From Yponomeuta sedellus (taxonomy: Eukaryota; Arthropoda; Insecta; Lepidoptera; Yponomeutidae), in assembly GCA_934045075.1 (NCBI GenBank), contig OW203723.1:25199615-25263614 (forward strand): a stretch of DNA of 64,000 nucleotides, in the 5' to 3' direction. The position numbers and the translations under genes are program-made. The notes beneath the pieces were generated by a model that worked only from the letters and a program-made list of their open reading frames with translations, was not told where the DNA came from and searched no databases. Below are positions 44,994 to 54,900 of the stretch, one piece after another; the first letter of the stretch is position 1; every line of letters starts with the position of its first letter.

Positions 44994-45487
44994 CTGGCGC
45001 AGGCTGGTTCACGAGATGAGTAGAATAGACGATACAACTGCTAATACAAGCAATCGATAACGGAATCTGGGGTTCTATTATGTAAGTATTCACTGGGGTG
45101 ACGTTGATTTATACTTTTTTTAAGCTACTCCACCAGTCAAATGCATACATAATTTTAATACTTTGCAGTCGTCTAAATGCTTAGCTTTATAGAGTGAAAT
45201 GTTACGTAATAGAAGGGCTGATCACTTCAGCACGTGTTTGCATAGCGAAGTGTTCAGGCACTTACTGTACTCTAACATTTTGTGACGAAATAAATAAATA
45301 ATAAATTATGTTTTAGCGGGCTGCCGATGTTTGCGCGAGACGATTATCTACAATTTGAACGGAGTTTCGAACTATAATACTAATGCAAATAATATCCCGT
45401 TGCCGTGGCGGCTCGTCGGCTGCCCGTCGGACCGACGGGCCGCGCCGCGGCGCCGGGCTTTTGCGCTACATAGTAATGTAATCTCTA

Positions 45488-45629
45488 TTATATTGTTTTT
45501 AATGAACTAACCCGTGCTAAGGACAATTTTAAAAACCTATTTAGAGGCTAAAATTCCACCAATGCCGGGACTCAACCCGCGATCTGTGGCTAACCGTGCC
45601 AGACCTCTGGCTCTAAATAGGTTTTTAAA
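45488..45629. mobile_element. Family T element, short fold-back, 13-bp target duplication
   Basis: AATGTAATCTCTA flanks both sides (45,475-45,487 and 45,630-45,642). Tail A, tail B and a decayed tRNA 3' half in reverse run into a short forward piece of tail B. Confidence 0.83.
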
Positions 45630-45939
45630 AATGTAATCTCTAATTAAGATTGTGGATACAGTTAATTATAGGTACTTGATGCCCTATATAAAATTAACTG
45701 CGGGTAACTACAAAACAATTAATTCATAGGTATTGATTTCCATTTAATAAAATTAATTCAGATACAAGACGATTTTGGTCAAAAACGCATCATAGACACA
45801 ACGTATTAACCTAAGGGTAACGATAAATAACGATGAGGGCACTGATAACCTGGTAAAAATAACAGAGCCGAGATGAATCATAAATCTTACTGCATAAATC
45901 TTACTATTTTACTGCATGAAACATGTGAAATGAATCGCT

Positions 45940-46262
45940 TGTAGCCCGGCTGCCTGAGTGATCTTGAACGATCATGAAGGTTAAGCAACATAGGTCGCGT
46001 TCAGTGCATAGATGGGTGACCATCTATGACTGACGCTAGTGGCGTTTTTCCGAGCGGTTCCGTGCTTCGCATGGCACGTCACGCTATTGGCGCCGGCTGC
46101 CGTCGATAGATGGCAGTCGTTAAGCCAAGTCAGAGGCCTTAGGGCGGCATGAAAACTTCTGACAGTAAGACCAGCCACTAGTCTTGCAGGCCTCCACCAA
46201 TCTGGACTTGGCCCCCGTGGTGGAGTATGGCCTATAGGTAGGTACCTTCCTTAGGGAAGAGA
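45940..46262. repeat. Dispersed repeat (family C), long copy
   Basis: Extends the family leftwards with GCCCGGCTGCCTGAGTGATC. Shares TTCCGTGCTTCGCATGGCAC, TTCTGACAGTAAGACCAGCC and CCCGTGGTGGAGTATGGCCT. Confidence 0.72.
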
Positions 46263-46277
46263 CCCGGACCCGACCCG

Positions 46278-46353
46278 AAGAAATCATCATCAACCCATTA
46301 TGTCCCCACCGAATCCCCTCGGTGGGGACATAATGGGTTGATGATGATTTCTT
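46278..46353. repeat. 35-bp perfect inverted repeat
   Basis: Arms at 46,278-46,312 and 46,319-46,353, containing CAACCCATTATGTCCCCACC, are exactly complementary around a 6-base loop. The arm sequence resembles the 3' end of family C, so this is probably a mirrored repeat tail. Confidence 0.9.
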
Positions 46354-46437
46354 ATTCTCTACACATTTTCAGATACTGTGATTCCAGTAACAAACATTTA
46401 GGTTTCGGTGAGAAACTCGGTAAATCATCAAAATGGA

Positions 46438-47095
46438 TTATACTATTTTTATTTTTAATGCACTAACCCGTGCTAAGGACAATTTGAGTCGCCCATTGGC
46501 TCAATTGGAAGAGCGCTGGCACGGATAGCCAGAGGTTGCGGGTTCGAATCCCGGCATGGGTTGAATTTTTAGCCTCTAAATAGGTTTTGAAAAATTGTCC
46601 TTAGCACGGATTAGTGCATCTTCTATAATATAAAAATGAATCGCTGAATGTGTTGGTAAGCGCAAATCTCGAGAGCAGCTGAACCGATTTCGCTAATTCT
46701 TTTTTTAGAATATTCCTTGAAGTACGAGGATGGTTTTTACGGAGAGAAAAATAAAAAAAAAATTAAAAAATCGACTGTTAGGCGGTACGAAGTTCGCTGG
46801 GTCAGCTAGTTAAAAACAAAAATAGTATAATCATGTGGGTACAGTGATATCATTCCGATGTAAAACCTAACTGCAAAGTAGGTAGTCGGGGCTGTAAGTG
46901 ATGCAATTTACTTAAGCTAGATGTCGCTGCCTGTACGTAATACAGAGAATAGTGTAAAGAGGTTCGAAATTTCACTGATGCCGGTGAGTCGCCCATTGGC
47001 TCAATTGGAAGAGCGCTGGCACGGATAGCCAGAGGTTGCCGGTTCGAATCCCGGCATGGGTGGAATTTTTAGCCTCTAAATAGGTTTTTAAAAAA
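46438..47095 (+). mobile_element. Family T dimer with Helitron insertion, 12-bp target duplication
   Basis: CATCAAAATGGA flanks both sides (46,426-46,437 and 47,096-47,107). Inverted tail A is followed by a tRNA-like part, tail B and tail A. A complete leader and a second tRNA-like part with tail B come next. A 191-bp Helitron (46,619-46,809; starts TC, ends CTAG) splits tail A exactly between A and T. Both tRNA-like parts are whole. Confidence 0.88.
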
Positions 47096-47468
47096 CATCA
47101 AAATGGAATTACAAAATTTAACTTTTTTTTTACATCCAGATATTTATTATGTTAATACGTTTTTTTGACGTGACGACCTGACCAAATATTTACCTGGGTG
47201 GGAAACATTGGCCGTAAACAAAGAGGAGTGGAAATCTAAAGGGGAGTGGAAATCTAAAGGGGAGTGCTTTGCCCAGCAGTGGGACACAGCCATGGCTAAT
47301 AAAAAATTAAATAAAATAAAAACGGTTTTTGAAGAAAGATAGGTAAATCATTTATTCACACATTCAAGATCGGTTTCTCGCCACTATAGTCTTGTATCTA
47401 TACCCATTTTATTAAAATAAATGGACAAGGAAATGACGTACATGTAGGTATACCACACACGCTCAGAG

Positions 47469-47774
47469 TGCTTAGTGCGAGTTTTTTAACTACTCGATCG
47501 CGTTAACGTAAACTCATATTTCTATGGCATCGAGGAAGCGCCACCTAGCGACAAGTATGAAAATTAAAATTGCAGAGTGCGAGTTGTAATGGTTTACGTT
47601 GAGAAGTGAACACGTTTAACAGCCAAAACACGAATAAACGCGAGTGCGAGTTGTACTGTGACAGCGTTTTGCCAGTTCGAACGGTTGACTTACTCATACT
47701 CACTACTCGATGCTCGATTAACGCGGTAGTAAAGTTATTCGATTGGATCTGTCAAACTCGCACTAAGCACTCAG
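47469..47774. mobile_element. MITE (family E), copy 2
   Basis: Same ends and interior as 20,954-21,251 with a handful of substitutions and a few extra bases near the right end (CACTACTCGATGCTCG). Confidence 0.88.
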
Positions 47775-48539
47775 AAAGTGTCTTATTCACAGAACATAAT
47801 GTCCTGTGGTCTTATTGCTCCTTCATAAATTGGTTACAAAGTTCGTCATCTCTTCCTATAAATATGCGGCGCTGCGGCGGGACAAGTTATGTGGAATTTC
47901 ATGTTCAATGAATATCCAATTCCTGCACTGCTAGCGTCTTTTGTGTTTTAGCAGCGAACATTGAAATAATACAAACGTCAATTCAAAAAAAAGGGTTTTT
48001 GCTAACGGAGGCGACGCAGCGGCGCCGGGACGCCAAGCGTGACCTTCTAGTCTATGTTAGCGTCTTCCAAATGTAGGAAGTACAATAATATTCATAGACT
48101 GTCAATAAAGTTCACAGCCTAAATATACTTTGTGTTAGACTGCCTATAAAGACTATATTTGTATGTATACTGACTGGTCACTAACCCAACTGGGTATAGT
48201 GATTTAACTCAGTAGTTTTAGCCAAAGTGAGTAGCATAAAAAGTTCTATTTCACACTTAGAGTACCTATACAGTAATACTCAAAAATTTTACACCGTCAC
48301 GTCGACTTCAAAGTTGAGTGGCCCTTCTTGTCTGGCACTGTTTCATTCACAAGTCTGTTTGTTTTTATGTCGGTTCCTTACAACACTGTTTAAGGCAACA
48401 ATAAGTTCGCGTGTACCGCGCGCGAGCCTTTAAAGACACTGCTCTGAAGGAAAACTAATAAAAACTTCCCGCCCAAAGCAATTCAACGGCGCATGCGTCA
48501 GACTCAGACTGAAGAATTTTTTCTTTGAATTTTAAGTCT

Positions 48540-48860
48540 GTCTGCTCCTAGGCTACTTTTTTATGTAGCCTATGCCCCACAGTAGGGTGCAGGCCTCTCA
48601 GAGATAGCATGGGCTTAATAACCACGCGTGCCCACCGCCGATTGGCGATTTCAAGCGCTGGTAATTGAACACCTCACATACTCAGATATCCCCACGATGT
48701 TTCCCTTCATAGCTATTAGCGAGTAGTATTGCTACGATATCTTCACAAATGTGGAAAAACAAATAAAAAAAATAGGCATTCGTACATGCCCACACTGGGA
48801 ATCAAACCTGTGTATCCCGCTTCCGAGTCCATTGCTGTCGCCGCCTAGACAACTAGTTGG
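48540..48860. mobile_element. LINE 3' piece and tRNA-like SINE piece
   Basis: GCCCCACAGTAGGGTGCAGG and GCCCACCGCCGATTGGCGAT resemble a non-LTR 3' region. The following GGGAATCAAACCTGTGTATC is the reverse of the B-box piece at 20,225-20,330. Confidence 0.5.
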
Positions 48861-48899
48861 TTTTTTATCTTGTTTCTTAGGTATTTATATACGATATCG

Positions 48900-49240
48900 A
48901 TATCAACCCTTGTATGAGAACTGCTGAGGCACGGGTCTCTTTCTGCACCGCAGGAAGGTTAGGCTATACTCCACCACGGGGTACAAGTCTTGGTGGAAGA
49001 TTATGAGACAGTGGTGGGCCTTACTGTCAGAAATTATCAAGCCGCCCATAAGGCCTCTGTCATGGCTTAACGACTGCCATTACCAACCTGCCATTACCAT
49101 GACAGCCGGCACCAACGGCTTAACGTGTCTTGCGAAGCACGGAAGCGATCGGTAAAATGCCAATAGCGGGAGTCACGGGATGGTTACCCATTCTGCACGT
49201 GACCGCGCCTGTTGTTGCTTAACTCAAGTGATTGCTTCCA
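48900..49240. repeat. Dispersed repeat (family C)
   Basis: Reverse-oriented copy: GCACGGGTCTCTTTCTGCAC, CCACCACGGGGTACAAGTCT, TTAAGCC-type blocks and CACGGGATGGTTACCCATTC. Confidence 0.7.
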
Positions 49241-49283
49241 ATCAAGCGCTTCTGATTGATTTATATACAACAAAACAAAAGTA

Positions 49284-49479
49284 TACTATTTTTATTTTTA
49301 ATGCACTAACCCGTGCTAAGGAACAAATTTAAAAACCTATTTAGAGGCTAAAAATTTCACCCATGCCGGGATTCGAACCCGCAACCTCTGGCTATCCGTG
49401 CCAGATACGGATAGCCAGAGGTTGCGGGTTCGAATCCCGGCATGGGTGAAATTTTTAGCCTCTAAATAGGTTTTTGAAT
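49284..49479. mobile_element. Family T hairpin element with 9-bp target duplication
   Basis: ACAAAAGTA flanks both sides (49,275-49,283 and 49,480-49,488). Tail A, tail B and the tRNA 3' half in reverse meet the same half forward at the anticodon stem, then tail B. It is nearly perfectly self-complementary. Confidence 0.9.
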
Positions 49480-49489
49480 ACAAAAGTAA

Positions 49490-50150
49490 TTAAATGAAAA
49501 CAAAGTGATTTTGAAATATAAGTGTTAATTACATTCATTGCTTTAAGTATATGACATAACTTAAGTTTAAAATATGTATGTACATGCACCTTCAGTTATA
49601 ATTTATGTACAGACTAAGCCTAAGGACAAAAATAATCTGAGTATATATTATCATTAATAATTATTAAGTGCCACAAAGGCTTACTCTACAATTACAATTT
49701 AAATTCCAATTTAAAATAACAAAATTGAGCGGTTGACTTGTAATTTGCTTAATATTTCTTAATATAAAAACTGTATTTGTATTGCACCTGTTTATTACGT
49801 ATCTGTGGTAAGTAAATAATTAAAATTATTATAAAACTAACAATCATAATTCATAAAATACTTTCTTAAGAGACGACTTGAAGAAAAAGAAAATTGTCGG
49901 TTATGCTACGGAATAGGTAGAGTACAAATACGATGACAATAAGAGGAGACAAACCTCGAAATAAATATATTTATTTTGGTTGAATTTGAAAATCCCAAAA
50001 CTCTCGTATCATGTAGTAATTATGGGAGTAACTAGTGCAACCGCGGGTCAACGATCTTTACAATTGTCTTTGTCGATCATGGAAATTTGCTTTGCATTTC
50101 ACATAACCAATACCACATAAAGATAACATAAAACATAGAAATCATGACTT
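49490..50150. other. Intergenic or intron DNA, nothing recognised
   Basis: Very AT-rich, no exon-like segment and no repeat shared with the window. Confidence 0.45.
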
Positions 50151-50161
50151 ATTTCTTTCTT

Positions 50162-50296
50162 ATACTATTTTTATTTTTAATGCACTAACCCGTGCTAAGG
50201 ACAATTTTAAAAACCAATTTAGAGGCTAAAAATTCCACCCATGCCGGAATTCGAACCCGCGACCTCTGGCTATCCGTGCCAGATTTCTTTCCGTGT
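50162..50296 (-). mobile_element. Family T element, truncated, 11-bp target duplication
   Basis: ATTTCTTTCTT flanks both sides (50,151-50,161 and 50,297-50,307). It holds tail A, tail B and the tRNA 3' half, cut at the anticodon stem (TATCCGTGCCAG). This is where the hairpin copies turn round. Just right of it, about 50,320-50,370, lies a LINE-like tail (GGCGCCAATTGTAGTA) also seen at 1-50, 56,065 and 62,725. Confidence 0.82.
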
Positions 50297-50369
50297 ATTT
50301 CTTTCTTTTCTACGTTTTTGTTGCCAGGAATAAATTGCTTTTAGTAAAAAAGGCGCCAATTGTAGTATA

Positions 50370-51992
50370 TTTTTAAGTAATTTATGTCTATAATAAAAAT
50401 ATTCTTTCTCTGTATACATTAAAGTAGCCGGTAATATAGATTTAAATACATGACCTATATTCATGATACGTGGTTTACTGATTTTACATAGTTCCCAAGA
50501 TTTTAAGATTCAACAAAAATATACTTAAATCATTGCTGATTTTAACAACTCTCTGTATGTCTCGCGGCCCAATTCTGGATTTCTATACTCTACCTATTCT
50601 TGGTTATGACGTCTCAGTCTGTATTAAGTGTAAGCTTTCATTACTTCTGGCTGTATGATGTCAAGACCGAAACCCAGCGTGCATTGACGTCGTAAATTTA
50701 AAATGTTACTTTCCCCCAAACGCAAGGCGACTGCCCTACATATGGCCGCACCCGCTTCATAATCGTGACTGTAAACGTGGCTTTGGTCCGTATGATTGAT
50801 CGACGGTTAAAGGTTAATTGGGTTTAGTGACCGGAATAGGTAATGTGAGCTCGTGCACTTACGTGGAAAGGGGAAAGGAAGGGGTGGAGAGGTGGTGTGA
50901 GGTAAAAATGTAGCTCGTCTAATTTTTGTGGCGCAAGAACTGAAGGGTAGTTGTAAAATTTTAACTCTCAAGATTTTTAGTGCTGTAGTTCCGTGTAAAG
51001 TTACTTAAGCTCCTATATTATTAGCACCAACATAAGATTACGTAGTTATTTAATATGAAAGCATTTTTTTTAATAATTAAGAGTAAGGTAGATATCTATT
51101 TGCTTAGATTCTATTCATAGTCTAGCTAGATAATATTAAAGCTTCAGTATAATAGCTTAGAATGGAAGACTGCACTTAACCTACGTTATCAAAGTTTCGA
51201 TTAGAGCCTCTTTCACGAATATTCCTTTGTCCGTGAAAACGGGCTCTGAATCTTAACCAATATCAATAGGTATTATTTACAATCAAAATTACTAAGTAAA
51301 TTTAATTAAACGATTAAAGCATGCTTCGGAGTCTGATAATAAACGAAACGAAAAATTATCCGAAATAAAAATATACAAACAATTATATAAATCGTCGGGT
51401 AAACTAAGACCTCGTTTTGGCGAAAGGCTGTTTGCACACCCCTCTCGGCCCGACTGACCCAAATTGCCGTGGACGGCCGCAATGGGCCGGTGTCGTGCGA
51501 CGCGCATAGTGGGAACACACCCTAAAGCCTGCGTGTAATCAATTAGAGTAAGGCAGCGATCAAATTGGTCAAAATTATTGTTCAAGTATACATAGATGTC
51601 TGCGTTAACAGACAACCACATTGCCTTGCTTTATACAAAATAAATAAATTAGAAAAATAATTAGAACACTGCCTGTATTTTTAAATAAAATATTTAGAAC
51701 AAACCACTAAAGAACGCGTTGTCTCCCCTTCGATAAAAAAGCGAAATAAACGACGTTTGATGGCTGGTTTCCAATACTTTCTCAAACGCCACAGATATCT
51801 TTAATCTTTTTCCGTTTTGTTCTCTCTCTCTATCTTGAGTTTGAAACTGTGACTGTTCACATCGTATCCAAACATCTAGTAGGGACCACTTTTTTTATAC
51901 GATAAATCTTCTTGTAGGTCGATTGACTGGATCCATCCTCTCAAGGAAGCCAAAAAACCGGATATATGTCGACAGCGCCCCTAGCGGCGCGA
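50370..51992. other. 3' flank of the coiled-coil gene, nothing recognised
   Basis: Mostly AT-rich. The open frame at 51,292-51,621 on the - strand is not recognised and lacks splice signals. ATTAAA on the - strand at 51,805-51,800, about 190 nt after the TGA at 51,993, could be the poly(A) signal of the gene to the right. Confidence 0.4.
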
Positions 51993-54900
51993 TCACGCGA
52001 CGGCGGCGCGTGCGCGGCCGGAAGGACGCAGCGTGGGCACGATGGTTGGCTCCTCTGCTTCCGGTTCCTCTTTCAACTCCTCTCTGTTACCATGGAGACA
52101 AGTTAGTTTTGCCGTAAACGTGTTACAGGCTATCAGTGCAATCACTGTTGTACTAAAATAATACTTTGGTAATTTTTGTAGTTCTTTTTTTCTGTTTGTT
52201 ATTATTATTATTCTAATGGTCATAAGTATAGTTTACAATCTATCTACTCAAATATATCACCACGTTTAGCTCAGGATAGCTTGGTCGAATAAATCCTCAA
52301 TGATTATCATTACGATAGGTGAATTAGGTGAATTTGTTTTACATACATACATACATTACCTCACGCCTGTATCCCAGAGTGGTGGGCAGAGACCATGGAC
52401 TGCCACTTGCCAAGATCCTGACAGATCACCTTCGCTTCATCAATGTTCATAAGTCGTTGCATGCACGCACGCCGAATTTGTTTTAATGGTCGAAGAAAAC
52501 GTGGCCGTGGTGTTAACTTCTTATAGCAAAGGTTAGCTTATCAAACCTGCATTACTTTATTTCACCTACTTTCTGAGTAGATTCTACAAAAATGTTACAT
52601 TCTACAACATTCCGCATGCTGAAGTCCACTAGAGAGTATATTTCTTTACTATAGCACCAATTCAGGGCACTGCCATGCCACCGTCATATCGCACCCTCAG
52701 AACGAAAGAGACCTAAGTCAAAAAATAGTGAAATTGAGTTACAATCATAGAGTCATAAAAAGCCATGCCGTGGACGGAAGATTCGCTTTGCTCTTTTTTT
52801 ACAATAAGTGCCTTTGTTTTACTATTCATTGGATAGAGCATACCTTTTTATGTCTCTCTATGATTGTTAGGTACTAAATTTTTTGAGATTTTTTTAATTT
52901 TTTGACTTAGGCCTCTTTCGTTCTGAGGGTGCGATATGTAAAGGTGTGTCCATAACCGGACGAATTCTAGGTAAGCAGATGAATGTTTAGTATACTAGAA
53001 TGTTTATTCATTTTAATGGTTTCAATATAGAAGCCGTTTTTACCTACTAGGATAAGCAATCAGTCAAATACTAGGAAGTTATATCTAGGGTGTTATTTAT
53101 AAAAGCACGATTCCCGAAACGCACTATAAACGCAGTATTAAGGTAAATCTCTACCACAGACTATTTATCCGTCGTCTAAAGATTGTTTTAGAAATCATGT
53201 TTTTTGAACTAAAACTATCGTAAGCATCTAATGCTTACGATGAGCATTAGACATTATTGATTATATTATAACAGGATCACCTTCATTGACTTTTGTCGGA
53301 AGAGTCCGACCAGGTTGCTTAAACAAGGTGAGTAGAGACGAAGCTCGCGACATCGGTCTGCGAATCGGAGCGAAACCTGGGAGCTGATTCTCGCCCACGC
53401 AAATTGAAAGAGTAGACGCACAACATTCGAAGGCTTAGACATTTGTCGCGTAAATATGGAATGAGATAACTCGACAGAGTCATTAGATACTTATTTTCTC
53501 ATTCAAATTTAATCTACCATGGCGTTCAGATTTTGGCTGTCGCTCGACTTTTTATGTAGAATTCAAGCCATAAGCCTTAAGAGTCATATACGAATTATTT
53601 GCTAATGAAGTGAGAGGCTTCCAGGACTCTCCGACAAAAATCAAGTAAGTTGATTCGGTTATGTAAAATCAATAATCATGTCTTTGTAAATAACACCGCT
53701 AAAGTTCAACGATTATAATGATTAGTTACGCCCCCATAGGCTTTAATTTGCAAATAATGCCTAACTCTACTCACTACAGTTACTCTAGATGTTCTAGCCA
53801 TAATCGGAAAACACACGACGCACTGCCGGGCACAAGTCTCCAACAGAAGCTAAGTTTTAATCACAATATCACCAAAGTCTATCCTGACCGGATTTATGTC
53901 TCCGGTTCAACAGCAGTATTTGAATACCGTGCAGGCTGAATGGTGGAATAGGGATTTAAACTAGGTTTAAATGCTAAGTAAAAGCCGGTTACAAGCACTC
54001 ACCTGGAGCCGACGCAAGGCGGTTAGTGTTAGACTAGGTATAGCGCACCCTACTACCTCTTCACCACCTTTGGGAAAAATCCATTCGTTAATTATTGGCT
54101 CTGACAGGGTTTAGGGGATGGCAACAGAGAAACAAAATAGGAGGCATCATCGAAGGTTGTTTTATTTAGGATCCCACTTAGATTACAATAATTGATCAGT
54201 TGTTAGCGTTAAGAAAATAGACAAAGTATTTTTTACTCCTGTAAAATATCACGGGGTGATTGAGAGTTGTAAGAGTGCTTATAAATTCTCTAGTTTTGCT
54301 CTTTTCAACAGTTTCATATATAAATTATACAAAAACCGTTTTATGTGCGATTGGATCGTAAATAAACCGAGTCATAGACTTATAGCAAAAAAATCACTCT
54401 GAGCCCAGTAGGTAGCTGGGTACAACCTTCAGTGACACCAGAATTTGCAGTTGCCTTGCAAATATATTCATTTCGACATGGCTAGAAGAGTGGAAAAAGT
54501 TTGGGGCGTATTCCTTACATGCAAATCAATTTTTATCTAGAATTGGTCATACAATAATAACGTTCTTATTTATAAAAACACGATTCCAGAAAATACTCCA
54601 TAAATGCCACGTAACATAGTCTGTAGTAGAGACTTTACAAGAAAAAGAGTTTACAAGTACCACAGACAATGTGATATATTTACCACAGGGATTAGGAAAA
54701 TGATTGAAGAATGCAGAGGGATGCTTGAAGAGGGATGATTCTGTTTTTGTTTATTAGTATTTAAGTGATTAAATAACTAAGTTTGTAGCGGTTTGGCATT
54801 AGCTGTAAGTTACAAATGTAAATAAATAAATAAATAAACAAACAAATAAATGAATATGGAGTGTTATAAGGGAATCATGTTTTTATATATATCACACCAT

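Noticed and set aside
44716..45093. The whole 125-codon frame as one exon
   Set aside because: The segment after 44,815 follows a good donor and loses coding character. The part before 44,993 is possible but unsupported, so only the splice-bounded part is annotated.
47606..47911. 101-codon open frame
   Set aside because: Largely inside MITE family E and continues into unrelated DNA.
240..50280. Functional tRNA genes at the many cloverleaf-like segments
   Set aside because: All lie inside repeated elements, have C instead of U before the anticodon position and a bulged T stem, and share long identical flanks. They are listed as mobile elements.
51292..51621. 109-codon - strand frame as an exon
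   Set aside because: No matching splice sites or recognisable motif, and it lies beyond the TGA of the coiled-coil gene.
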